Positions 53,150 to 62,220 of a DNA stretch of 64,000 bases are shown here, one piece after another. The stretch is from Micromonospora coxensis (GTDB taxonomy: Bacteria > Actinomycetota > Actinomycetes > Mycobacteriales > Micromonosporaceae), in contig NZ_LT607753.1 of the NCBI RefSeq assembly GCF_900090295.1, positions 5,890,001 through 5,954,000 of the forward strand, written 5' to 3'. How positions within the stretch are numbered: position 1 is the stretch's first letter; every line of letters begins with the position of its first letter. Below the pieces are notes generated by a model. The model ran no database searches and was not told the origin of the DNA. It saw only the letters and a list, made by a program, of their open reading frames with translations. Position numbers and translations under genes: made by a program.

Positions 53150-53512
53150 ATGGATTCCGGGGACACGACGGACTCCGACCCGCTGTCGCGGGAGGACCCG
53201 ATGGCGACGTTGCGCAGCTGGTGGCGGCTGCCCGGGCCGGTGCGGGCGGAGGTCCGGCGGCTGAGCCTGGAGCGGCGGCACCACCCCGACGAGGAGATCG
53301 CCTGGACGGCGTGGCGCTGGGCGCAGGTCGTCCTGCCGCCCGGCGCGCCGGAGCCGGGGCGGGCCCGCAACATCCTCAGCGCCCTCGGGTTCTGGACCGA
53401 GATAGTGGTCGACCTGGTCACCGGGGCGCAGCCGACGGACCCGCCGGCTCCGCACTGGCTGGACCGCAGGCGGGCCCGCCGCATCCTGCGCCTCGGTCCG
53501 CCGGTGCGCTGA
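53150..53512 (+). CDS. Hypothetical protein, 120 aa
   Basis: Soluble, Arg-rich and Trp-rich (SWWRLPGPVRAEVRRLSLER, WTAWRWAQVVLP, HWLDRRRARRILRL). No recognised domain. ATG 53150 in a TGGATATCCTGACGCGCATGG context, without a clear Shine-Dalgarno; a TATCCT box at about 53137 suggests a leaderless or very short leader. Convergent with the acyl-CoA ligase gene. Confidence 0.55.
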   Translation: MDSGDTTDSDPLSREDPMATLRSWWRLPGPVRAEVRRLSLERRHHPDEEIAWTAWRWAQVVLPPGAPEPGRARNILSALGFWTEIVVDLVTGAQPTDPPAPHWLDRRRARRILRLGPPVR

Positions 53513-53546
53513 GGGCACCCGGTGCGGCGGTGGCCGACCCGGTCGC

Positions 53547-55226
53547 TCAGCCCTGCGCCAGCAGCCGTTCCCGGACCTCGCGGCGCAGGATCTTGCCGAT
53601 CTGCGAGCGGGGCAGCTCCTCGACCACCACCACCCGGCGCGGCACCTTGTACGCCGTCAGGTGCTGCCGGCACGCGGTACGCAGGCCCTCCGGGCCGGTG
53701 ACGCAGTCCTCGTGCAGCACCACGACCGCCACGACCTCCTCGCCGCCGTGCTCGCCGGGCAGGCCCACCGCCGCCGCGTCGACGACCCCGGGCACCCGGC
53801 GCAGCGCGTCCTCCACCTCCGACGGGTACACGTTGAAGCCGCCGGTGATGATCAGCTCCTTGATCCGGTCGACCACCCGGACGAATCCGTCGGCGTCCAT
53901 CACCACCACGTCGCCGGTGCGCAGCCAGCCGCCGGGCAGCAGCACCGCGGCGGTCTCTTCCGGACGGTTCCAGTAGCCGGAGAAGACCTGCGGGCCGCGG
54001 ATCAGCAGCTCACCGGCCTCGCCCGGAGCCCGGTCCACGGACGGGTCCTCCGGGTCGACGATGCGGACCTCGGTGGACGGGAACGGCACCCCCACGGTGC
54101 CGGGCCGGCGGGTCGGGGAGACCGGGTTGCCCAGCGCCACCGGCGAGGTCTCGGTCATGCCGTACCCCTCGACCAGCAGGCCACCGGTGACCGACTCCCA
54201 CAGCTCGACGGTCGACGGCGGCAGGGCCATCGCGCCGGAGATCGCATACCGCACGGAGGTCAGGTCGACGCCGCGCTCCCGGGCCGCCGTGGCGAGCTTC
54301 TCGTAGATCGGCGGGACGGCGGGCAGGAAGGTCGGCGGGCGGCGGCGTACCGCGTCGAGCACCTGGTCGACGTCGAAGCGGGGCAGCAGCACCAGGGTCG
54401 CGCCGATGTCCACCGAGAAGGTCAGGCAGAGCGTCAGCCCGTACGCGTGGAACAGCGGCAGCACGGCGTACACCGTCTCCTCGCCGTCGCGCAGGCCCGG
54501 CACCCAGGCGCGACCCTGCGCGGCGTTGGCCCGCAGGTTGCGGTGGGTGAGGATGGCGCCCTTCGGGGTGCCGGTGGTACCGCCGGTGTACTGCAGCAGC
54601 GCCGTGTCGTCCGGACCGGGCGCGGGATGGTCGGCGGCGAGCGGGGCGGCGTCGGCCAGCAGCGCGTCCCAGCTCAGCGCGCCGGGCGCCGGGGCGGTCA
54701 TCGCCGACCGGGCGGCGCGGGCCTTCGGCAGCGGCAGCCGCAGCGCCCAGCGCTTGAGCCGGGGCAGCGCCCGGCTCAGGTCCACCGCGACGACCGTTTG
54801 CACCGCGCCGGCCCCGCGCACCAGCGGCGCGACCTTGTCCCAGACCACGGCGACCCGGGCGCCGTGGTCGGCGAGCTGGTGGGCCAGTTCCTGCGCGGTG
54901 TAGAGCGGGTTGTGCTCGACCACCACCGCGCCGAGGCGCAGCGCGGCGTAGAAGGCCACCACGTGCTGCGGGCAGTTCGGCAGCACCAGCGCCACCCGGT
55001 CGCCCGCGCCCACCCCGAGCCGGCGCAACGCCTCCGCGGCCCGCGCCACCTGCGCGTCCAGCTCGGTGTACGTGGTGGTGGCGCCGAAGAAGTCGAGGGC
55101 GACCCGGGGACCGAACCGGCGGGCCGCGGAGCGCAGCAGGTCGACCAGCGAGTCGTCCGACGGCGCGATGGTGGCCGGGACGTCCGGGGCGTAACTGCGC
55201 AGCCAGGGCCGCTCGGTCAGGTCCAT
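53547..55226 (-). CDS. Long-chain acyl-CoA ligase/AMP-binding enzyme
   Basis: 559 aa. ANL-family enzyme: LLQYTGGTTGTPKGAILTH (P-loop), VEGYGMTETSPVALGNP, GWLRTGDVVVMDADGFVRVV (A8 region), ITGGFNVYPSEVEDALR, and C-terminal catalytic Lys in LPRSQIGKILRREVRERL. Length and motifs fit a fatty acyl-CoA ligase. ATG 55226. A TetR-type palindrome lies 66 nt upstream. Probably feeds the acyl-CoA dehydrogenase encoded 750 nt away. Confidence 0.92.
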   Translation of the reverse strand: MDLTERPWLRSYAPDVPATIAPSDDSLVDLLRSAARRFGPRVALDFFGATTTYTELDAQVARAAEALRRLGVGAGDRVALVLPNCPQHVVAFYAALRLGAVVVEHNPLYTAQELAHQLADHGARVAVVWDKVAPLVRGAGAVQTVVAVDLSRALPRLKRWALRLPLPKARAARSAMTAPAPGALSWDALLADAAPLAADHPAPGPDDTALLQYTGGTTGTPKGAILTHRNLRANAAQGRAWVPGLRDGEETVYAVLPLFHAYGLTLCLTFSVDIGATLVLLPRFDVDQVLDAVRRRPPTFLPAVPPIYEKLATAARERGVDLTSVRYAISGAMALPPSTVELWESVTGGLLVEGYGMTETSPVALGNPVSPTRRPGTVGVPFPSTEVRIVDPEDPSVDRAPGEAGELLIRGPQVFSGYWNRPEETAAVLLPGGWLRTGDVVVMDADGFVRVVDRIKELIITGGFNVYPSEVEDALRRVPGVVDAAAVGLPGEHGGEEVVAVVVLHEDCVTGPEGLRTACRQHLTAYKVPRRVVVVEELPRSQIGKILRREVRERLLAQG

Positions 55227-55291
55227 CGGATCTCCCGTCGCTGGTGGTGGCGCGCCGTCCGGTGGCGCCGGCGTCGTGTGCCCAGGGTAAC

Positions 55292-55305
55292 TTACGGGCC
55301 GGTAA
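55292..55305 (-). promoter_or_regulatory. Candidate TetR-type operator before the acyl-CoA ligase gene
   Basis: TTACGGGCCGGTAA is a 14-bp imperfect palindrome (two mismatches) next to further GTAACCTACG half-sites, in the upstream region of the - strand gene. Such TTAC...GTAA sites precede fatty-acid genes in other actinobacteria; assignment here is inferred. Confidence 0.35.
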
Positions 55306-55431
55306 CCTACGGTGGCGTAGGTGCCTGGCGAGTCGCTATCGCCGCCGTCCCCGGCACCGTCGGCGGTGCCGCGCGGTGGCCGCCACCGCGCGGCGCCGGA
55401 CGCCTCGGCTCAGCGGCGAGGCGGCACGGCG

Positions 55432-56442
55432 TCAGCAGCCGGTCCAGCGCACCGGGGTCACCCGGCCGTGGTCGTTGCGGAACCCGACGATCGCGCCGGT
55501 GTCGGCGATGGCGCTGGCGCCGACGCCGATCCGGTCACCGCCCCCGGGCAGGACCCGGGAATCACCACCCCGCACGACGCGGTCCCCACCGACCACCACC
55601 CCACGGGCGTTGACGTCCGCCACCCAGGGCAGCTCGTCGGCGAGGCGCGACCAGGAACGGTCCCGCAGGTCCCATCGCACCCGCATCTGGTCGGAGCCAC
55701 CGAGGTCCACCCGGCCGACCGCCCAGTGTCCCTCCGCCGCGTCGACGTTGACCGACCGCGCGCCGGGCACGGTCAGCGATTCGCGCCGCCCGTCCAGGTA
55801 CCGGGCCCAGCCGCTCCACCTGGCCGTCTCCCAGTCCCCGGAGGTGCCCACGACGGTGCCGTCGCGCGTGACGCCCAGGGCCCAGGCGGTGGCCGGTACG
55901 TCGAGCACCTCCACCGTGCCGGGGCGCGCCGCCGGCCAGCGCAGGGCGAGCTGCCGGCCGGTGCCGGCCTCCTCACCCGATCCGACGATGTCTCCGGCGG
56001 CGTTGATCGCCGTCGCCCCGGCCGAGCCGGACGGGCTCGGCAGCAGCTCGAACGTCCCGTTCCGGTACACCCAGGGTCGGTTCCGGCCCTCGGCCCAACC
56101 GTTGCCGACGACCACTCCGTGCGAGTTGACGTCCGCCACCGAGTCGGCCAGCGGCGACTCCACCGTGGTCAGCCGGCCTTGCCGCCAGACCAGCAGGAAC
56201 AACTGGTTGCTCTCCTCGCCACGGCGCAGGGCCGTGCCGGCGACGAACCGGCCGGTCGGGTCGACGGCGGACGCCTCGGCCCGGTAGACGTCGGCGGGGA
56301 ACGGCAGGGTGGTGACGGTGCAGGCGCGGGTGGCGGTCCTGGGCGCGGCGGAGGCCGCCCCGGAGCCGGCGACGCCGAGCGAGGTGGACAGCAGTCCGGC
56401 GACGGCCGCCGCCAGGATCGTGCGTCGAGCGAGGTGGGTCAT
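55432..56442 (-). CDS. Secreted HAF-repeat-like beta-propeller protein
   Basis: 336 aa. Signal peptide (THLARRTILAAAVAGLLSTS, cleavage near ASAAP), possibly Tat (ARRTIL). The mature part has repeated SAVDPTGRFVAGTA, DVNSHGVVVGNGW, AINAAGDIVGSGE, DVNARGVVVGGDR and AIADTGAIVGFRN units, the HAF-type blades of extracellular beta-propellers. Two Cys, at the start and end of the mature chain (ACTV, WTGC), may close the ring. ATG 56442 is the start of the signal peptide. Ligand unknown. Confidence 0.82.
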   Translation of the reverse strand: MTHLARRTILAAAVAGLLSTSLGVAGSGAASAAPRTATRACTVTTLPFPADVYRAEASAVDPTGRFVAGTALRRGEESNQLFLLVWRQGRLTTVESPLADSVADVNSHGVVVGNGWAEGRNRPWVYRNGTFELLPSPSGSAGATAINAAGDIVGSGEEAGTGRQLALRWPAARPGTVEVLDVPATAWALGVTRDGTVVGTSGDWETARWSGWARYLDGRRESLTVPGARSVNVDAAEGHWAVGRVDLGGSDQMRVRWDLRDRSWSRLADELPWVADVNARGVVVGGDRVVRGGDSRVLPGGGDRIGVGASAIADTGAIVGFRNDHGRVTPVRWTGC

Positions 56443-56580
56443 GACGGTTCTCCCCGTGTCGGGCCCGGTGGTGCCGGGCGTCGAGTCATGACCGACCCAC
56501 GCCCCACCGGCCCGCACGGTTGCGGTCCTGTCGGATCGCCGACGCGCGCCCCCGTAGACGCACCCGGTACGGCCGCCGGG

Positions 56581-56760
56581 TCAGCGGCGGCCGGCGGAGT
56601 GGTGCTGCATCGCCTGCCGTCCCCGGACGAACGCCAGCACGATCACCACGATCAGCGCGATCGCCCCGATGATCATCAACCAGCGGGCCGCCTCCAGCAG
56701 CAGCCCGAGCAGGAGAAGCGCGCCGCCGACGACCCCGACGACCCAGAGCATGGCCCGCAT
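56581..56760 (-). CDS. Small two-helix membrane protein
   Basis: 59 aa from ATG 56760: RAMLWVVGVVGGALLLLGLL and WLMIIGAIALIVVIVLAFV are two membrane helices, with a basic end (RGRQAMQHHSAGRR). GGTGG is 5 nt before the ATG; GTG 56769 is an alternative with little room for its binding site. Function unknown; such proteins are common stress-related small membrane proteins. Confidence 0.65.
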   Translation of the reverse strand: MRAMLWVVGVVGGALLLLGLLLEAARWLMIIGAIALIVVIVLAFVRGRQAMQHHSAGRR

Positions 56761-56842
56761 GTCCGCCACCTTTCCGAAGAGTTGACGGCTGCCTTCCCCG
56801 CCCTGCCGGGCGGCATGCCGCGGACGGCCGGAAAAGGCCAGG

Positions 56843-57556
56843 TCAGCGCCGGGCGACGTAGACCGTGTTCGCCGATTCGCCCCCGGTGAGCGGGTTGGCG
56901 AATGCGACGACGTGCGCCTGGGAGGTCGGGAACACCTCGGCGAGCACCCGGCCGAAGTCGGCGTCCGGCGGGTCGTCCGACCAGAGCGCGAAGACCCCCT
57001 CCGGGTGCAGCAGCTCGGCCAGCCGGCGCAGCCCGTCGGGTGTGTAGAACGGGGCGTGGCTGGGGTGCAGGACGTGCCGGGGGGAGTGGTCGACGTCCAG
57101 CAGCACGGCGTGGAACCGGCGGCCGGGGTGCTCCGGGTCGAGGCCGTCCCCGCCGGCCACCGCCGCGAAGAAGTCGGCCCGTACGAACCGGGTACGCGGG
57201 TCCGGCGCCAGTCCCGCGGCGAACGGCAGCAGCTGCCGGCGGTGCCAGTCGATCACGTCCTCGATCGCCTCGACCACCACCAGGGACCGGACCCGGGGAT
57301 CCTCCAGCGCGGTCCGGGCGGTGTAGCCGAGGCCGAGCCCGCCGACGGCCACGTCGAGGTCGTCGCCGCCCAGCGCCGCCAGGCCCAGCCGGGCCAGCTC
57401 GATCTCGGCGACGGGGAAGAGGCTGGACATCAGGAAGTCGTCGTCGAGTTTCACCTCGTACACGTCGACGTCGAGGGCCGGGTCGCGCCGCCGGCGCAGG
57501 CTGATCGCGCCGATCGGGGTCTCTCGCCAGGCCAGTTCCTCGAAACGCGCGCCCAC
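56843..57556 (-). CDS. Spermidine synthase-like aminopropyl/methyltransferase fold protein
   Basis: 237 aa. Rossmann fold with GGLGLGYTARTALEDPRV (nucleotide loop), VVVEAIEDVIDWHRRQLLP (acidic loop) and HAVLLDVDHSPRHVLHPSHA followed by FYTPDGLRRLAELLHPEGVF, all like SpeE-type proteins, but short of the N-terminal beta domain. Substrate uncertain; polyamine synthesis is not supported by neighbours. Start at 57556 (GTG). Confidence 0.75.
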   Translation of the reverse strand: MGARFEELAWRETPIGAISLRRRRDPALDVDVYEVKLDDDFLMSSLFPVAEIELARLGLAALGGDDLDVAVGGLGLGYTARTALEDPRVRSLVVVEAIEDVIDWHRRQLLPFAAGLAPDPRTRFVRADFFAAVAGGDGLDPEHPGRRFHAVLLDVDHSPRHVLHPSHAPFYTPDGLRRLAELLHPEGVFALWSDDPPDADFGRVLAEVFPTSQAHVVAFANPLTGGESANTVYVARR

Positions 57557-57699
57557 CCCGGCCTCCTCGCCGTCGCCTGTCGTGCCGGGATGCTACCGGT
57601 ACGGGCGGGATCCGCGCGGATTTCCGGTGCGGCGCGCATCCCCGCCGGCACCCCGGGTACCCGGGAAAAGATCGGGACGTCGACGGACGGAGGAGACCT

Positions 57700-58716
57700 G
57701 TGGTGGCTCAGATGCTGGCCGGACGGCTGCACGTGACCGATCGGGCGCTGCGGGTGGAGACGGTGCCGGTGCCCGAACCCGGCCACGGGCAGGTACGGAT
57801 CAGGGTGGCCGCGGCCGGCGTGTGCCTCTCCGACGTGCACCTGATCGACGGCACCCTCACCCCGCTCTACCTGCCCGACGACGTGGTGACCCTGGGTCAC
57901 GAGGTGGCCGGGGTGATCGACGCGCTCGGCGAGGGGGTGCAGGGCTGGCAGCCGGGGCAGCGGGTGCTGCTCCAGGCGGGGGAGCGGGACCGGCGGGGCA
58001 CCGTCCTCACCCGGGGCGTCGACTACGACGGCGGGTGGGCGGAGTACGCCCTGGCCCGGCAGGACACCGTCGTGCCGATCCCCGACGACCTCCCCTTCGA
58101 GCAGGCGTGCATCATCCCGGACGCGGTCTCCACGCCGTGGGCGGCGGTCACCGACACCGCTCGTACCCGCGCCGGCGAGGCGGTCGCCGTCTGGGGCGTC
58201 GGCGGCCTCGGCGCGCACGCCGTCCAACTGCTGCGGCTGGTCGGGGCGGCCCCGGTGATCGCGGTGGACCCGCTGCCGGCGGCCCGGGAGCGGGCGCTGG
58301 CCCTCGGCGCGGACACCGTGCTCGACCCGGGTGAGGTCACCTTCCGCGACGCGGTGCGGGAGCTGACCGGCGGCCGGGGGCTCGACGTCGCGTTCGACTT
58401 CGCCGGGGTGACGGCGGTACGCGAGCAGGCGCTGACCGTGCTGGGCCGCCGGGGCCGGCTGGTGCTCGCCGGCATCGCCAACAAGCCGGTCACCATCGCC
58501 TCGGACAGCCCGTTCAACTACTTCCAGCAGGCAGTGCTGGGGCACTACGGCTCGGAGGCCGAGCACGTCGAGCAGTTGGTCGGCCTGGCCCGGGCGGGTC
58601 GGCTCGACCTGGCCGGCTCGGTCAGCGACGTGCTGCCACTGGCCGAGGCGGCGGAGGCGGTCCGCCGGGTCGAGTCCAAGCAGGGCGACCCGATCCGCCT
58701 CATCCTGCGTCCCTGA
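57700..58716 (+). CDS. Zinc-type medium-chain alcohol dehydrogenase, no structural zinc
   Basis: 338 aa. GroES-like domain with AGVCLSDVHLIDGTL (Cys ligand) and TLGHEVAGVI (His-Glu), then the NAD-binding VWGVGGLGAHAVQLLRL. The four-Cys structural zinc loop is missing (QAGERDRRGTVL in its place). GTG 57700 has GGAGGAG 5 nt upstream; GTG 57703 is possible. A single-gene transcript is likely. Substrate unknown. Confidence 0.88.
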   Translation: MVAQMLAGRLHVTDRALRVETVPVPEPGHGQVRIRVAAAGVCLSDVHLIDGTLTPLYLPDDVVTLGHEVAGVIDALGEGVQGWQPGQRVLLQAGERDRRGTVLTRGVDYDGGWAEYALARQDTVVPIPDDLPFEQACIIPDAVSTPWAAVTDTARTRAGEAVAVWGVGGLGAHAVQLLRLVGAAPVIAVDPLPAARERALALGADTVLDPGEVTFRDAVRELTGGRGLDVAFDFAGVTAVREQALTVLGRRGRLVLAGIANKPVTIASDSPFNYFQQAVLGHYGSEAEHVEQLVGLARAGRLDLAGSVSDVLPLAEAAEAVRRVESKQGDPIRLILRP

Positions 58717-58788
58717 CCAGGCGGGCCGCCGGGCCGGCGAGGGTCAGTGGGAGGGTCCGCCGGCAGGTCACCGGGACCGCGTGGCGGG

Positions 58789-59391
58789 TCAGGCGGGCCG
58801 GCGGGCGACCACCAGCGTGTCGAGGGCGTCGCGGGTCGCGCCGTTCACGGTGACCGGCCGGCGGACGGTGTCGGCCCGCTGCACCCGCAGCCCGTCGAGC
58901 CCGGCGACCACCGCCTCCGGGGTCAGCAGGATCTCCGGGTCCCGGGGGCCGCCGACCCCGCTGTCGAGGTTGGCGCGGTCGTGCCCGACCACGACGATCG
59001 TGCCGCCGGGGCGCAGCGCCGCCCGCGCCCCGGCCAGCGCCGCCGTGGACTGCGCCGGCGGCAGGTGCAGGTAGGCGAGGACGACCAGGTCGTACCGGTC
59101 GGGTTCGGGGAGGTCCGTGGTGACGTCGCCGACCCGCCAGCGCACCGCTACGCCCCGGCGCGTGGCCAGGTCCCGGCCGCGGTCCACCGCCACCGGCGAG
59201 AAGTCCACCGCGGTGACCCGCCAGCCCCGCCCGGCCAGCCAGACCGCGTTGCGGCCCTCCCCGGCGGCCAGGTCCAGCGCGTCACCCGGGGGCAGGTCGG
59301 CGGTGGCCTCGACCACGAAGCGGTTCGGCTCGGCCGTCCAGACCAGCTCCGGCGCGGCGGCGTACCGGGCGTCCCAGTCGGTGCTGTCCAT
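58789..59391 (-). CDS. Class I SAM methyltransferase, TehB-like
   Basis: 200 aa. Motif I is DLAAGEGRNAVWLAGRGW, motif II VTAVDFSPVAVDRGR, then DLVVLAYLHLP and GGTIVVVGHDRAN. Small-molecule methyltransferase of unknown substrate. ATG 59391 lies 6 nt after a TATAAC -10 box (59403-59398 on the - strand), so the transcript is probably leaderless. Confidence 0.85.
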   Translation of the reverse strand: MDSTDWDARYAAAPELVWTAEPNRFVVEATADLPPGDALDLAAGEGRNAVWLAGRGWRVTAVDFSPVAVDRGRDLATRRGVAVRWRVGDVTTDLPEPDRYDLVVLAYLHLPPAQSTAALAGARAALRPGGTIVVVGHDRANLDSGVGGPRDPEILLTPEAVVAGLDGLRVQRADTVRRPVTVNGATRDALDTLVVARRPA

Positions 59392-59506
59392 CCCGTGGTT
59401 ATACGCCACCGTCGGGCCCGCCGGATGCCGGGACGACGACGCAGGGTCTCCGGGACATCGACGGAACGCATATCCTGTGCCCCGACGACTCGCCGGAAGG
59501 GACACC

Positions 59507-60892
59507 ATGCCGTCGCGGCAGGACCAGCTGCACTCGTACCAGTTCACCGTCCAGCGGGCGGTCGCCGCGCTGGTCATGCGGGAGACCGATCCGGCGCAGT
59601 CGCCGTTTCGCCGGCTGGCCGGCGCGGGCCTGGCCAGCGTGCTGGTGGCCGCGATCGTCCTCGGTGGCTTCGCCCTCTACGGCCTGTTCGCCGGTGGCGG
59701 CAGCAAGTGGCGCGATCCCGGCGCGGTGATCGTGGAGAAGGAGTCCGGCGCCCGGTTCGTCTACCGCGACGGCAAGCTGCACCCGGTGCTCAACTACGCC
59801 TCCGCGCTGCTGATCATCGGCGCCGACCGGTCCAGCACCGTGCTGGTCTCCCGCCGGTCCATCGAGGGGGTGCCCCGGGGCCTGCCGCTGGGCATCGCCG
59901 ACGCGCCGGACTCGCTGCCCGCGCCGGGCCGGCTCTCGACGACCCCCTGGACGGTCTGCTCCCTGGCCCCGACGCAGGCGGACCGGTCGGCCCCCCGCTC
60001 GGCGCTGCTGATCGGGCAGGACGCCACCGGCGGACGCCCCGCCGGGGAGGAGGGGGTGCTGCTGCGGCACCCGGACGGCAGCCTGCACCTGCTCTGGCGG
60101 GAGCGGCGCTACCTGCTGCGGGACACCGCCCGGGTGCTGGCGGCCCTCGCCGCCACCCGGGAGCGGGCCGTGCCGGTCGCGCCGGCGCTGCTCAACACCC
60201 TGCCGGCGGGGGCGGACCTCGCCCCACCGGCCCTGTCCGACCTCGGACAGTCCTCGACCGGGGTGTCCGGCGCGGTGGTCGGTGACGTCTACCTGGTCCG
60301 CAACTCCGGTGGTGGTCGCCAGTACGCCGTGGCCCTGCGGGGCGGCCTGGCCGGCATCACCGAGTTGCAGGCGGCCCTGCTGATGGCCCGCACCGGCCAG
60401 GACGAGCCCGATCCGATCAGCCTCGGCCGGTTCGCCGCTCTGCCGAAGCTGCCCGCTCTCGTCCCCACCGGCCCCGCCGCCCCGCCGCCCGCCCCGCCCC
60501 GCCTGGCCGGCGTCGACGGCGGCGGGATCTGCGTCCGGGTGGGCGACGACGGCGAGGTCGACGACGTACGGGTCGGGGCGGGCGTGCCCGACCTGGCCGC
60601 GGTGGCCCGTACCGCTCCCACCGGGCGCGGGGTGCTGGCCGACCACGTGGTGGTGGAGCCCGGCCGGGGCGCGGTCGTCGAGTCCGTCGCGGCGCCCGGC
60701 GCCACCGGCGGCGCGATCTCCGTCGTCACCGACCTGGGCCGGCGGTACGTGCTGGCCGACGCGGAGGTGCTGGGCATGCTCGGCTACCGCGACGTGCGCC
60801 CGCTGCGGCTGCCGGCCGGGCTGGTCAGCCTGGTGCCGGCGGGCAGCCCGCTCGACCCGACCGCCGCCCGGGCGGTGGCCGCCCCCGCCTGA
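59507..60892 (+). CDS. eccB: Type VII secretion protein EccB, stand-alone
   Basis: 461 aa, usual EccB length. N-terminal PSRQDQLHSYQFTVQRAVAA, one membrane helix (about 42-62, ASVLVAAIVLGGFALYGLF), then a large extracytoplasmic domain with the repeated RFVYRDGKLHPVLNYASALL and the conserved CSLAP and GGGICVRVGDDG Cys pair. EccB is part of the ESX membrane complex, normally encoded with eccC, eccD, eccE and mycP; none of these is in the window. ATG 59507 with GGAAGG upstream; a TATCCT -10 is at 59470. May serve a distant ESX locus. Confidence 0.88.
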   Translation: MPSRQDQLHSYQFTVQRAVAALVMRETDPAQSPFRRLAGAGLASVLVAAIVLGGFALYGLFAGGGSKWRDPGAVIVEKESGARFVYRDGKLHPVLNYASALLIIGADRSSTVLVSRRSIEGVPRGLPLGIADAPDSLPAPGRLSTTPWTVCSLAPTQADRSAPRSALLIGQDATGGRPAGEEGVLLRHPDGSLHLLWRERRYLLRDTARVLAALAATRERAVPVAPALLNTLPAGADLAPPALSDLGQSSTGVSGAVVGDVYLVRNSGGGRQYAVALRGGLAGITELQAALLMARTGQDEPDPISLGRFAALPKLPALVPTGPAAPPPAPPRLAGVDGGGICVRVGDDGEVDDVRVGAGVPDLAAVARTAPTGRGVLADHVVVEPGRGAVVESVAAPGATGGAISVVTDLGRRYVLADAEVLGMLGYRDVRPLRLPAGLVSLVPAGSPLDPTAARAVAAPA

Positions 60893-60920
60893 CGCCCGAC
60901 GTCGGCAGGCCGGCGGCGGC

Positions 60921-60955
60921 CCGTCCGTCCCCGCTCGGCGGGCGGGGACGGACGG
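60921..60955. terminator. Bidirectional terminator between eccB and a methyltransferase
   Basis: CCGTCCGTCCCCGC (60921-60934) pairs perfectly with 60942-60955 (14 bp, 7-nt loop) between convergent genes. Confidence 0.75.
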
Positions 60956-60959
60956 CCGG

Positions 60960-61565
60960 TCACTGCGCGGGCTTGCGCAGCACGGTGACGGCGAAGTCGG
61001 CGTCGTCGCGCCACGGGCGCAGGTCCCAGGTGGCGAAGCGCTGCTCGGGGCGCAGCCGGGCGGCGACGGCGTCCGCGTCGAAGTCCTCGATCCGGTAGCC
61101 CCGGTCGGTGCCGAAACCGACCAGTACCACCCCGTCCGGGCGCAGGTGCGCGGCGATCCGGGACAGCACGGCCTGCTCGGTGCCGGGGGCGACGAAGGCC
61201 ATCACGTTGCCGGCGACCACGGCCGCGTCGAACGGCTCCGGCTCGCCGGCCGCGGCCAGGTCCAGTTCGGCGAGGTCACCGACCAGCCAGCGCGGGCCCG
61301 GGTGGTCGGCCCGGGCGGCTTCGACCAGCGCCGGATCGGCGTCCACCCCGACGACCCGGTGACCCCGTGCGGCCAGCGCCGCTCCGACCCGGCCGGTGCC
61401 GCAGCCGGCGTCGAGGATCCGCGAGCCGGGCGCCACGGTCGCGTCGACCAGGCGGGCCTCGCCGGCGAGGTCCGCGCCGTCGGCGGCGAGCTTGCGGAAA
61501 CGGTCGATGTACCACTGCGAGTGCCCGGGACCGGTCTCGGTCGCCCAGCGGGTGGGGTTGGCCAT
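60960..61565 (-). CDS. Class I SAM methyltransferase
   Basis: 201 aa. Motif I LDAGCGTGRVGAALAARG, motif II VVGVDADPALVEAARAD, then FDAAVVAGNVMAFVAPG and DGVVLVGFGTDRGY. The N-terminal HSQWYIDRFRKLAADGADL resembles ubiE-like small methyltransferases. Substrate unknown. ATG 61565. Confidence 0.85.
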   Translation of the reverse strand: MANPTRWATETGPGHSQWYIDRFRKLAADGADLAGEARLVDATVAPGSRILDAGCGTGRVGAALAARGHRVVGVDADPALVEAARADHPGPRWLVGDLAELDLAAAGEPEPFDAAVVAGNVMAFVAPGTEQAVLSRIAAHLRPDGVVLVGFGTDRGYRIEDFDADAVAARLRPEQRFATWDLRPWRDDADFAVTVLRKPAQ

Positions 61566-61605
61566 GCCGCCACGGTAGCCGCCGCCCGGCCGGGCGGCGC
61601 GGCGG

Positions 61606-62220
61606 TCAGGCCACCCGGGCGACGGTGATGAACTCGTTGTACGTGAAGAGCTTGCCGAGCGCCCTCGGGAACGGGAACGAGTACTGCCGGGTCACCGTCA
61701 TGCCGAGGTCACGGGCCGCCTGCGCGGCCTCGTCGAACCCGACGAACCGGACGTGGGTGGCGTCGCTGGCGTACCCGCGCTCCTGCGGGGTGATGAAGAC
61801 GACGGTGCCGCCGGAGCGGACGAACGGCAGGTAGGAGGAGATGACCTCCAGCGCCTGGGCGGCCGGCAGGTGCTCCAGCAGGTGCGCGGCGAGCAGCGAG
61901 TCGAAGGCGTCGGGCCGCGCGTGCGGGGAGCGGAAGAACTCCTCGATCGTGTACGCCTCGTGCCCGGCGGCCCGGGCGTGCGCGACCGAGGTCGGGTTGT
62001 GGTCCACCCCGACCGCGTCGCCGCCGAGGTTGGCCAGGTTGCGGCCGAGCCCGCAGCCGACGTCGAGGGTCCGGCCGAGGTGCAGGCGGCGCAGGTTCCA
62101 CCGGTACGGCGCCTGTACGTCGAGCAGTTGCTTCCAGCGCGCGCCGCCGAGGCGTTGCAGCCGGCGGGTGTAGTCCTCACCCTCGGTGCTCGCCGCGGTG
62201 TCCTGACGTGTGTGTTCCAT
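61606..62220 (-). CDS. Class I SAM methyltransferase
   Basis: 204 aa. Motif I LDVGCGLGRNLANLGGDAVG, GVDHNPTSVAHAR, then LLAAHLLEHLPAAQALEVIS (the HLLEHL segment typical of this group) and GGTVVFITPQERGY. Unknown substrate. ATG 62220. It faces away from the AT-rich island and the dehydrogenase operon. Confidence 0.85.
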   Translation of the reverse strand: MEHTRQDTAASTEGEDYTRRLQRLGGARWKQLLDVQAPYRWNLRRLHLGRTLDVGCGLGRNLANLGGDAVGVDHNPTSVAHARAAGHEAYTIEEFFRSPHARPDAFDSLLAAHLLEHLPAAQALEVISSYLPFVRSGGTVVFITPQERGYASDATHVRFVGFDEAAQAARDLGMTVTRQYSFPFPRALGKLFTYNEFITVARVA

